This document shows positions 18,160 to 27,215 of a stretch of DNA of 29,014 nt, piece after piece. The notes below the pieces were generated by a model. It saw nothing but the letters and a program-made list of their open reading frames with translations, made no database searches and was not told the DNA's origin. The position numbers and the translations under genes are program-made. Within the stretch, counting starts at the first letter, position 1, and each line of letters starts with the position of its first letter. The stretch is from Thraustochytrium sp. TN22 (lineage: Eukaryota > Sar > Bigyra > Thraustochytrida > Thraustochytriidae). Location of the stretch: assembly GCA_013306675.1 (NCBI GenBank), contig JABLUY010000349.1:1-29014 (forward strand). Direction: 5' to 3'.

Positions 18160-20048
18160 TGGCGCACACCAGCGACGAGGAGGGCGCCACGGCGATTGGC
18201 ACCCCGGATCCAAGCGAGAGCGGAGCCGAGAGCAAGGCGCCGCCTGCGTCTGAAGACGTTGCCATGCACGCTGCCGAGGCTGAGACGAGCGAGGTGAAGC
18301 CGGCGTCCAACGACACGCAGGAGATGGAGGTGGAGGTGGTTTCTGTGGCGCCGGAGGCGACCGACAAGTGCGAGACGACCGCCGGCGAGGAAGGTCAGGA
18401 AGATGGCATCCAGCAGCAGCTCAAGGCCCAGACGGAGGTGGAGGAGTCGGAACAAGGTCAAGCGCAGGACTCCGGGGCGCCTCAGCCGCAGGAGGGCTCG
18501 GTGGCAAGTGATGCGGCAGTTTCAGAGACGACGATGCCGACGCAAAAGCCACAGAAGCAGCAGACGACGACCAAAAAGGAGGAGCTGGGCGACGAGGAGG
18601 AGATCGAGTACACGGAGGAGGAGCTGCGCGCGCTGAACTGGTCAGAGGCGCGCATCAAGGCCTTTTTGAACCGCAAGTCAAACCCGAACGCATACTATTA
18701 TCGCTTCAATAAGATGGGCGAGAAGCAGCGCACGGGCGAGTGGTCGCTAGAGAACCAGAAGCGCTTCATGGACCTCATTAAGGATGGCGTAGACTACCGC
18801 TGGGGCATCTTGAGCATCAAGATCCCCGGCCGCGTCGGGTACCAGTGCTCGAACTTTTACCGCAAGCTCGTGGCGCAGGGCAAGGTGATCGACCCAAACT
18901 ACCAGATTGACCCGGCTGGCAAGCTCAAGTTCATCCGGCCCAAGGGGCTCAAGCGCGGCGGTGGCACGAGTAGCGCCAAGGAGAGTAGCGCGGCGCCCCC
19001 AAAGCCGGCCCGTGGCAAGAACAAGAAGGCTGGTGCTGGTGCTGGTGCTGGTGCTGGTGCTGGTGCTGGTGCTGGTGCTGGTGCTGGTGCTGGTGCTGGT
19101 GCTGGTGCTGGTGCTGGTGCTGACGCTGCAGTTGCCGATGCTGGACCTGCGGCCAACGCCGACGCTGCCGCTGCTGCGACTAGCGCTGTCGCTCCTGTCG
19201 CTCCTGTTGCACCTGTTGCTAATGCACCTGCAAAGACAACCCTCACATCGGCCGCCGCCCCGGACAAGGCGGTCCAGGGTGCGGGTACGGAAATGGCCAC
19301 GGAGCCGGCCGCGACGGCGCCGACTGCGGGCTCCGAGCCCGAGAACACGCCGGCGAATACTACGAGTTCGGGCAACGGCGGCGGGCTCTCCGCAGGGGCT
19401 CGGCTAAGTGTGCAAAAGGCGAAGGAGGCGCTGGCCGCGAACGTGGCGAGGGACAAGCAGGAGGCGGCGGAGGCGAAGCGGTCGCGTAACTCGCGGTCAC
19501 GCAAGCGCGCAGCAAAGTCGCGCGCCAAGCGCAAGGGCAAGCACACGGACGAGATCTTCGCGGACGAGGTGGACTCGTCGGACGGTGAGATGGACTCGGG
19601 CACCTACGGGTACGGAGGCGCGGCCCACAAGCGGCGACGTAGATCAGATGCGGCCGGCGCGGCCGGCACTGCGGCGGCCGCAGCGGCCGCGGCGACGGCA
19701 AGCCGGCGCGCGCAGGATGAGGGCTGGCCGCAGCTGATTCCGGGCCTGCGGTGCCCGATGACCTTTGAGCTGGTGTACGACCCGGCCCTCTCGCCGTACG
19801 GCCACGTCATGGGCTACGACACGTGGTTGCGCGTCCTGGGCCGCGAGCCGCGAAACACGTGCCCATTCACCAAACAGCGGCTGACGCGCCGCATGCTCAT
19901 CAAGTTGACCGAGGACAACATTGACGAGCACCGACACAAGATCCAGCAGGTCGACACCAACCTCAACTTTGGCCCTTCTTCGTCTGCGTCCACCTCCTCG
20001 ACGACGGCGGAAGCAGCTGCGGTTGCTGCCGCATCCGATGCAAGCTAG
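17250..20048 (+). CDS. UBA-like / Myb-SANT / U-box protein, probable nuclear E3 ligase
   Basis: The 932-residue protein has an unusual set of parts. After an Ala-rich start and acidic run (45-62), residues about 96-137 (VVKATGLTRLEACIAVECCN, then GDEIEASTRIA) look like a UBA-type helix bundle. A charged coiled-coil-like stretch (about 150-200) and a 13-Gln tract (291-303) follow. Residues about 490-545 form a Myb/SANT-like repeat with aromatic anchors W498, W518 and F536/Y537 (GEWSLENQKRFMDLIKDG, PGRVGYQCSNFYRKLV). Then come 15 Ala-Gly dipeptides (594-623), basic clusters that could be nuclear localisation signals (about 745-770, and KRRRRS), and a C-terminal U-box from C835 (RCPMTFELVYDPALSPYGH, NTCPFTKQRLTRRMLIKL). 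It probably ubiquitinates chromatin-associated proteins; this is inference from domains. The start is the first ATG, after a (GCAA)6 leader. No introns are apparent. Confidence 0.85.
18120..18158 (+). repeat. (CAG)13 polyglutamine tract
   Basis: Thirteen pure CAG codons lie in frame within the Myb/U-box gene. Absence of CAA interruptions suggests a young or unstable tract. Confidence 0.95.
19029..19118 (+). repeat. (GCTGGT)15 hexanucleotide array encoding (Ala-Gly)15
   Basis: Ninety bases of perfect GCTGGT are in frame between the Myb and U-box parts. Every unit uses the same two codons, although the flanking alanine codons vary, which points to recent expansion by slippage. Confidence 0.95.
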
Positions 20049-21081
20049 CTGACCAGCCGGCTCTCTGCACAGGAGGGAGAGCTAGCTATCTTGCTCGCGC
20101 CGCGCAGCGCAGCGCAGCGAAGTTTTTGTTGATGACTTTTCAGCGACGGATGATGATACCTCCATCACCATCATCACCAAGTAACAAATGATGCCTTTCC
20201 ATGCCTTACTTGCCTTGCCAAGGATCCTGAACCCAAGGTGATCGTCCAGAAGTTGGCAGAGGTGCACGTCCCCGTGCCGAGAAATGTACGAGGCGCAGGG
20301 ACCGAGCGACTGGCCTACTGGCGGCGGAGGCGCCGCATGGCCGCCGGCAGGGCGGCGGGCGCGGCGTGAGCGGCAATGGGCGCTCTTCGAAGTCCTTTCG
20401 GGCGTGCTGAAAACCCGTTGACCTCTCTTTCTTTCGGGTCCGCGTCGCTTGCTGCCTGCCCGGCGTCGGAAGCTCTTGCCTCCTTGCCGCCACGGTTTCG
20501 CGGCGTGCGGGACTCCTGAGGTGTCGCGACTGCCTGTGCCGTCCGTCTCCAGGCAGCAGCACCGTCCGTGCAGGTCCCGGCCGGCAACCCGACCGGATGC
20601 CCGCCTGCCCTGCTCCGCGTCTCGCAAGGCCAAGGCGTCGGCTAAGATGGCGGGTCGAGAGGAGCGTTGAAGCGTCACGTGACAGCAAGGTGGCGCTCCG
20701 CACGAGGCTCGTGCCTGGCCCTCCCCTCCGCGTCCGCGCTCAGCGTTACACGCCTCGCTCGCCTCGTGGCAGTCGTCATGCCTTGAGCGTAGCGCCTTGC
20801 CGGCGCGCTACGCACTACTGCGCAATGCGACGCTTCGCAAAAGCTTCACAACGCTCCACAAGGCAACGCTTTGCCATCACATCATCCAGCCCGCCGCCGC
20901 CGGGCAGGCATCGCCATGTGCCGCTCGCAAGGCGGCGTCGCAGGCCTCGCGATTGTCCGCCTGGGCTGGGACAGACGGTCGCCTTCTTTCCCCCTTTCTG
21001 CGTTCTCACCGGCACGCCGCGCAAGAAGCGAGCCAAGCCAGCTAGCCTGCCAGTGCATTTGCAAGCAAGCACGCAAGCATC

Positions 21082-21105
21082 GCAAGCAAGCAAGCAAGCA
21101 AGCAA
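21082..21105 (+). repeat. (GCAA)6 tetranucleotide repeat, second occurrence
   Basis: A perfect 24-base array, preceded from 21061 by imperfect GCAAGCAAGCACGCAAGC units. It matches the array at 17190-17213, but no start codon with a convincing gene follows closely. Confidence 0.93.
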
Positions 21106-21330
21106 GGCGCGGTCAAGGCGGCCTCCGCGCGCAGATCCCCAGCGCGCGGCCGCCGCCGCCGAGCTCGGGCCGCCTCGAGGCCGAGGCCCAGCGCAGCAGC
21201 GGCAGCGCCGGAGCGCGAGCGGCATCCGGAGCTGCAAAGCCCAGCCAAGCCACAAGCCAAGCCAAGTTCGCACGCGCGACCGGGCCGGCGAGCGGTCGGG
21301 CATTCAGACGGCCGTGTCGCGCAGCAGGCG

Positions 21331-21355
21331 GCCAGGCCAGGCCAGGCCAGGCCAG
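21331..21355 (+). repeat. (GCCAG)5 pentanucleotide repeat
   Basis: Five perfect units of GCCAG lie about 0.8 kb upstream of the PP2C start codon. Confidence 0.92.
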
Positions 21356-21760
21356 AAGCGCGTGGTCCGCTGGACTAGCTATAGCGAGCGAGGCAAGCCA
21401 CGTACGCAGGCGCCCCATACCGGCATCGCTGCGAGCGAGTGCGGCGCGGCAGGAGGCGGCGCGCCTCGCAGCGAAGGCAGCAGGAGGCGCTGCGTGGCGC
21501 GGCGCAACGCAGCGCGGCGCAGCGCTTGGGGCGAGGACCACTCCGAGTCCGAGCTCGCGAGCGAGTCAGCCGTGTCGCTGAGTGCGGGCCGAGTCGTGTC
21601 CGCGAGGGCCGGCCAGACCCGAGACGGACGACCGCGCCAGGAGCGCGGGCAGACAGCCAAGGCGGAGCGCAAGCGCGCAAGCGCGCAAGCGCGCAAGCCC
21701 ACAAGCGCGCAAGCGCGAGCGAGGCAGCCCGGCGCGCATAGCTACCGCGCCCGGTAGCAG

Positions 21761-21780
21761 GCTCGCTCGCTCGCTCGCTC
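21761..21780 (+). repeat. (GCTC)5 repeat beside a small hairpin
   Basis: Five perfect GCTC units directly follow the hairpin GCTACCG-cgcc-CGGTAGC (21741-21758). A similar GCTC array lies at 27892-27914 upstream of the RRM gene. Confidence 0.88.
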
Positions 21781-22136
21781 ATTAGCGCGCCCGAAGCGAA
21801 GAGAGCCCAGGCCAACCAGCAGCCCAGGCCAGCCCGGCCCTGCCCGGACGAGCCCGGGACCACACGAGGGAGCTCCACGCGACCGAGCCGGGTCAGGCGT
21901 CGCGTGGTGAACGGCGCGGCGAGTCGGCGTGCGGCCATCCGAGCGAGGCGCAGCACGGTCTGGCTGGCTGGCCTCCTGCTCTGGTTAGTAGCTACGAGCT
22001 AGAGCGGGTGCGCACACGCACACGAGCGAGGGTCCGCGCGCGCAGTGTGGGGAAGGGGCGCCACATCGCGAGTGCGCACGGCGCTCGATCGATTGCGAAC
22101 GACCGAAAGTAAGCAAAGTTAGTAGAGACAGACAGC

Positions 22137-23594
22137 ATGGGCTGCACGCAGTCCAAAGCGGGCGAAGGGCCGGGCCCGCGCGCGGTGGTGTCGTCGCCGC
22201 GCGATGCGGCGGGTGGCGGCAAGGGCGGGCGGCTGTGGACGTCACGGCAGCGCGGCGGCAAGAGCAAGCTGCAAAAGCGCGCGACGGACGACGTGGTGGA
22301 GGGCAAGGAGTGCGAGGAGGACGGGACGTCCAAGGACGCGGAGCAGCAGGACACGGCGTCGGCGTCGAGCGGGTCGGAGGCGGCGAGCGAGGCGGAGACC
22401 CCGGAGCGCCAGGGCGTAGACGTGCCGGAGATCGACCTGGAGGGCCTGGTGGCGGAGGTGAACAACGACCGCAAGCGGCTGAGCATCATGAAGTCGAACC
22501 ACCAGGACCCGCGCAAGTTCCGGCCGGGCGTGCGCGCCTTCCACACGCGAGCTGGGTCGAACGGGAGCGCCGAGGTGAACCTCAAGGACCCTGGCGAGGA
22601 CATTGGAAACGGTGCCTTTGGCGAGAACGGCATGAGCGAGGAGCTGCGGCTGGCGTTCTCGTGCGTGACTCGGCCGGGCAACGACCCGGCGAAGCGGCAA
22701 AAGGAGAACCAGGACACCTACTGCATCCAGTGCGGTTTGGAGCGCGACAAGGAGGCCTTGGGCGTGATGGTCTTTGACGGCCACGGCCCGAACGGCGCGC
22801 AGGCATCAGCGTACGTGCGCGACCGCCTGCTGCGACTGTGGCTGGACCTCGGACTGGGGCGCAGCTCGTGCCAGGGCGAGGAGGAGATCCGGCGCATCTT
22901 GCACAACGGGTGCGTGGAGGTGAACCACCGGCTGGCGACGAGCCACATCGACGTGTACGTGAGCGGGAGCACGGGCATTATGGGCGTGCTCAAGCGCAAC
23001 AAGCTGTATGTGGCCAACGTGGGCGACAGCCGCGCGGTGCTGGGCCGCATGAGCCCGGGCGGCCGCCTCGAGGCGGTCGACCTCTCGGACGACCAGAAGC
23101 CGGACCGCCCGGACGAGCACGCGCGCATCATTCGATACGGCGGGCGCGTCTTTGAGTGGGGCGTGCCGCGCGTGTGGCAGCGCGATGTGGACATGCCCGG
23201 CCTGGCCATGGCTCGCTCCTTTGGCGACCTGGCTGCTGAGGCCGTTGGCGTATATGCGGAGCCGGAGATCTCCATGACGGAGCTCGGCAAGGACGACAAG
23301 TTCCTCATTTTCGCCACGGACGGCGTGTGGGAGTTCATGAGCAGCGCCGACGTGGTCAAGGTCATCGGCAAGCACATGGCTAGCAAGCCACCGGGCCTCG
23401 CGGCGCGCGACGCCTGTGTCGAGGTCATCAAGTCCTCCGTTGCCAAGTGGAACGCGGTTGAGGACGTCGTGGACGATGCCACCTGTGTCATTATCGCCCT
23501 GGACTTTTCGGACCCGGATGCGGCTGAGCCCACGACCGTGACCGCCACCGCTACGGCGACAGCCAGTCCGGACCAGACCTCCGAGAGTGCGTGA
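22137..23594 (+). CDS. PP2C-family protein phosphatase with acylation motif
   Basis: The 485-residue Mg2+/Mn2+-dependent Ser/Thr phosphatase begins MGCTQSK, which fits N-myristoylation of Gly2 (Ser6, Lys7) and possible palmitoylation of Cys3, as in many protist and plant PP2Cs; membrane attachment is therefore likely. A variable, charged N-terminal region runs to about 165. The catalytic core shows KENQDTY (D193), VMVFDGHGPNG (D214, G215), SGSTGIMGVL, VANVGDSRAVLG, GLAMARSFGD, FATDGVWEFM (D395) and DDATCVIIAL (D446), covering the family metal-binding acidic residues. A short Thr/Ala-rich tail follows. The start is the first ATG and gives the acylation motif directly. It is convergent with the RRM gene. 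The target is unknown. Confidence 0.95.
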   Translation: MGCTQSKAGEGPGPRAVVSSPRDAAGGGKGGRLWTSRQRGGKSKLQKRATDDVVEGKECEEDGTSKDAEQQDTASASSGSEAASEAETPERQGVDVPEIDLEGLVAEVNNDRKRLSIMKSNHQDPRKFRPGVRAFHTRAGSNGSAEVNLKDPGEDIGNGAFGENGMSEELRLAFSCVTRPGNDPAKRQKENQDTYCIQCGLERDKEALGVMVFDGHGPNGAQASAYVRDRLLRLWLDLGLGRSSCQGEEEIRRILHNGCVEVNHRLATSHIDVYVSGSTGIMGVLKRNKLYVANVGDSRAVLGRMSPGGRLEAVDLSDDQKPDRPDEHARIIRYGGRVFEWGVPRVWQRDVDMPGLAMARSFGDLAAEAVGVYAEPEISMTELGKDDKFLIFATDGVWEFMSSADVVKVIGKHMASKPPGLAARDACVEVIKSSVAKWNAVEDVVDDATCVIIALDFSDPDAAEPTTVTATATATASPDQTSESA

Positions 23595-23614
23595 GGAATG
23601 TGAGCGGTCGATTG

Positions 23615-23648
<34 letters not shown>

Positions 23649-23996
23649 AAGCGAGAGACGGAGAGGAGGCGAGGTTTCCTTTGCGTGGCCTGCCTGCCTG
23701 CCTGCCTGCCTGCCTGCCCTCCTGCCTGCCCAATAGCTTCCGCTGTTTCTGTAATGATGCGAGGAAAAGAGAGACTGTATGTTTGCTTCACTTTCAAGTT
23801 GTGTGAGACGATGCTGTGGCTGATGACTGGCAGTCACATCAAGACGTGAACAAATCTCTGGGGAGAACTTGAAAGAGACTGTATGATGCATCTTATGTGC
23901 TTTGTGTGTGACAATGTGGTCTGCTCTCTAGAGGGAGACTGACTGGAGGGACGGCGACGAGAGAGGGTCGTCGGCCGCGCGCTGCGCAGATGTATT
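23595..23996. other. Convergent intergenic region, PP2C / RRM genes
   Basis: The 3' flanks of both genes meet here. It contains a (GA)14 array (23618-23645), a (CCTG)n array with one break (23689-23730), and a repeated 12-mer AGAGACTGTATG (23770-23781 and 23874-23885). The right half is comparatively AT-rich, as expected for 3' UTRs. No AATAAA was seen. Confidence 0.55.
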
Positions 23997-25332
23997 TCAA
24001 AAGTAAGGCTGGTAGGCGGAGAACTCCGGGGAAAGGGGGTGCGGCTGCTGCTGCGGTTGCTGCGCATGGTACATGTGATGGGCCTTGTCGCCGTGCGCAG
24101 AGGCGTCACGGGTAGGATCGTAGTGGCCATAAAACTGTTGCTGTTGCTGTTGCTGCTGCTGCTGCGGATGATGCTGCGGCGAGAACGCAGAAGGGTGCGC
24201 CTGGTGGTGGTGCTGTTGCTGCTGAGCATGGTGATGGAGCGAGGCCGGCGAGACGAGCGGGCCCATGTCGAGGTGCGAGTCGCTGGCGGCCGAGGCGAGC
24301 AGCGAGCTCTGCGCCGCGCGGTGCTGCGGCGTGGACGTGACGCTGTCGGAAAAGTCGAGGCTGGAAAAGGCCGAGGCGAGTGGATCGTCAAAGCTCGGCA
24401 TGAGCGAGCGTGACTGCGGCTCGTCGCTGAGGCTGGCGTGGCGCGCGAGCGCCGGGCTGGGCAGCGCCGAGAAGGGCGAAGCCGGCATGCTGACCTCGAG
24501 CGAGGCGGTGCGGCGCATGTGCGGTGCGGGGCCGCGCGCGGGCCGCGGCGCTGGCGATGAGAGCACCGGGACGGCGCTGTTGCTCCAAATGCCCGAGCTG
24601 TCCGGCACGGGGCCAGGGGAGGAGGCGCGGAACGAGGGCGAAGCCTGGAGCGAGTCAAGGCTGATGTGAGGCAGTGAAGAGCTCGGCGCCACAGCGTGGC
24701 CCTGGTGCTGCTGGTGCTGCTGGTGCTGCTGCAGGTGCGCCTGCTGTTGCGCCTGCTGGTGCGGCGAGAGCCCGATGCCGCCCATGGAGAAGCTACGGCG
24801 GGTGTGTCCGGGCGCCGCGCCGTAGGAGGAGGCGCCTGCGCCGGCCGCGCTCGACGGCGTGAAGGGACTATGAGGGCCGTCGGCGAGTGTAAGCGAGGAG
24901 CCCTGGAAGGAGCGCGGCGACCCGGGCGACCCGAAGCCGGCGCCCACGGACGAGGCTGACGAGAGCGTCGACAGCGTGCGCTGGAGCGAGTGGTGAAAGC
25001 CTTCGTCGACGGCGGCCGAGGCGGCCGCCGCGTCGTCGCCGAAACCGCCCAGGAGCGACTGCACGCTGTCGATGCTGTTGGAGTGACGCATGTGGTGGTT
25101 GTTGTGAAAGGCCGCGGCATCCAGCATGAAGGGCGGGTGGTTGTCCTCGGCATACTGCTGCTGGCGCTGCTGCATGTGCAGCGCGCGGGCCACCTCCTGC
25201 TGGCGATGCAAGAGGCCCTCCAGATGCGGGGGGCGCGCGGAGCTGGAGCCCCGAAGCGCCGGGATCTCGCGGTCTGTCTGACGCGCAGTGCTGTCCGCGT
25301 TGAGCGCGGCCAGAGGCGACGAGGGCATGACT

Positions 25333-25365
<33 letters not shown>

Positions 25366-26786
25366 TGCTGCAGCACTTGTTGCTGTTGTTGAAGATGCTG
25401 CTTCTGCTGGCGTCCGGACTGCGGCTGGCTGGTGCGGGGGCTCGACTTGGTGGGTGGGGCCGCTCGCGCCCAGGGGTTGGTGTTGCTGCTGCTGGTGCTG
25501 CTGACCGGAGCGGCGACGGGCGAAGCAGGCGCAAGCGCACTGGCGTTGCTGGCGCGCGTGGCAGGGCTGCGCGGGGCGCGGCCGTGGCCCTCCTTCTCCT
25601 CCTCCTCGACGCCGCTGAGGCCGGCCGACGAGGTGCGCCGCTGCTGGTGCTGATGCTGGTGCTGGTGCTGCATCTGCTGCTGTTGCTGGCGGGCGGTCGC
25701 GGACGCGCTGGTGGGCGTGGCGGCCGGGGTCGCGGTGGTGCCGGTGGACTCCTGGCGCGCGACGCAGCGCTTGACCTCGACCTGCTTGCCGTCGATAAAG
25801 TGCATGCCCTGAATGTCCTGCTCCTCGAGAACCTTATCTACAGACTCGTGGTCCCGGAAGACCACGAAGCCGAAGCCGCGCGACTTTTTCGTGTCGCGGT
25901 TGTAGATGACCTCGGCCGACTCTACGGAGCCGAAGCGCTCGAAGAAGTCGCGAAGGGACTCATGGCCGGTCGCATAGAGCAGACCGCCCACGAAGACCTT
26001 GTTGGAAATAATACTGCCGCTCGAGGAAGACGAGGGCGACGCAGGCGGCGCGGCCGTGGAGGCGCCGCCCTTGTTGTTGTTGTTGTTGCCACCACTGCCG
26101 GTTGCGGCGCCGCCGTCCTTGGGCGACTTGGTGGCGTTGGTGTTGGAGTACAGCGCGCGGCCGGCGTCCTTGGACTCGGCGCGCGGGGAGTGGGAAATGG
26201 AGCTCGTGGCAGGCTGGTGCTGTTGCGGCTTGCCGGCGAGGCTGACGCTGGCGGAGCGCGGCTTGGTGGCGGAGCGCGCGTTGCCGGGCGCGGGCGCGGC
26301 GCCGAGACTATCGAGGCTGACCACGCTGCCGATGCTGGCCTTGCGGCTCTTGGCGTGCGCCCCCGGGTGCGGGCCGCGCGGGGAGGACGAGGCGGAGAGG
26401 TGCGAGAGGTCCGGGATGGTGTCGCAGACCTCCTCGCGCGGCTCGCTGCCGTCGTGCGCGGGCGCATGACTGCGGTGGCCCGCGGCGGGCGAGGCGAGCG
26501 GCGCGCGCGTGCCGCCCGTGACGGCCACGCTGTATGGCGCCGGCAGGGCCATGGGCCCGAGGTTGGGCGAGCCGCGGCCGAGCGTGCCGGAAGCGGTGGC
26601 GGCGCGGCTGTGCTGCTGCTGGTGGTTCTGCTGCTGGTTTTGGTTCTGCGCGTGGTTGGACGAGCCTCCGGCCCGGGCCTTGGGTCCGCCCGGGCTGTGC
26701 GGGCCGCCGCTAAGGGAGACCCTGTCAGAGCACGTGGAGGAGAAGGACGCCTTTCGCGCCTTGGCCGAAGCCGGGCTATTCTGCGA

Positions 26787-26826
<40 letters not shown>

Positions 26827-27215
26827 GGCTGGGCGCCCGCGTTGGATGCGTTGCTAGTGCTGGCGGAGCGCGGGACGGCGAACTTGGCCTCGACCTTGCG
26901 GCCGTCGATCATGTGGTGCGTGTATGATACAACCTCGCTGGCGGCCTGGAGCGAGGCAAAGGTGACAAAGCCGAAGCCGCGCGAGCGGAGTGTGTTGGGG
27001 TCGCGCAGGACGACGGCCGCCTCGACCTGGCCGTAGCCTTGGAAATAGCGCTCCAGGCTCTCGTCCGTCGTGTCGTACGAGAGGCCGCCGATGAAGAGCT
27101 TGTTGGGCTGGCCGGCGCTCGGCGCGCCGCCGCTGCCGTTGCTGCTATCGGTGGACTCGCCGCGGCTCTTGCCGCGCGCCTGCCGCCCGCCGCGCGGCGT
27201 GTCGGCGACCGACAT
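23997..27215 (-). CDS. Two-RRM RNA-binding protein (Musashi / hnRNP A-B-like) with polyQ tail
   Basis: The 1072-residue protein has two RNA recognition motifs and very long disordered regions. RRM1 (about 39-116) has RNP2 LFIGGL (40-45) and RNP1 RGFGFVTF (79-86). RRM2 (about 406-485) has RNP2 VFVGGL and RNP1 RGFGFVVF, and ends VEVKRCVAR, a sequence typical of Musashi, DAZAP1 and hnRNP A/B second RRMs. The RRMs are about 290 residues apart, far more than in those families, and are separated by Ser/Pro/Ala/Gln-rich sequence. The C-terminal 580 residues hold several Gln tracts, His/Gln runs and many Ser-Pro sites. Such proteins bind mRNA to control translation or splicing and can enter condensates; which applies here is inference. 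The start is the ATG at 27215, 38 residues before RRM1. Expanded CAG tracts are listed under findings. Confidence 0.93.

Larger units (their letters stand above)
20049..22136 (+). other. Long intergenic region upstream of the PP2C gene
   Basis: No gene was recognised in these 2.1 kb; open frames on both strands encode Arg/Ala/Ser-rich low complexity. It contains a palindrome GTCACGTGAC (20674-20683), a 9-bp-stem hairpin (GCGTAGCGC 20787-20795 with GCGCTACGC 20805-20813), a (GCAA)6 array, (GCCAG)5 (21331-21355), an octamer array of GCGCAAGC type (about 21667-21699), a 7-bp-stem hairpin GCTACCG/CGGTAGC (21741-21758) and (GCTC)5 (21761-21780). These repeats concentrate in the 1.1 kb before the PP2C ATG. 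Confidence 0.5.

Noticed and set aside
20597-21757. 386-codon plus-strand open frame
   Set aside because: Composition artefact across tandem repeats (GCAAGC, GCCAG, GCGCAAGC); no domain, no sensible start.
24990-26927. 645-codon plus-strand open frame
   Set aside because: Antisense of the RRM gene. Poly-Leu arises from CTG read opposite CAG, and there is no real membrane protein pattern.
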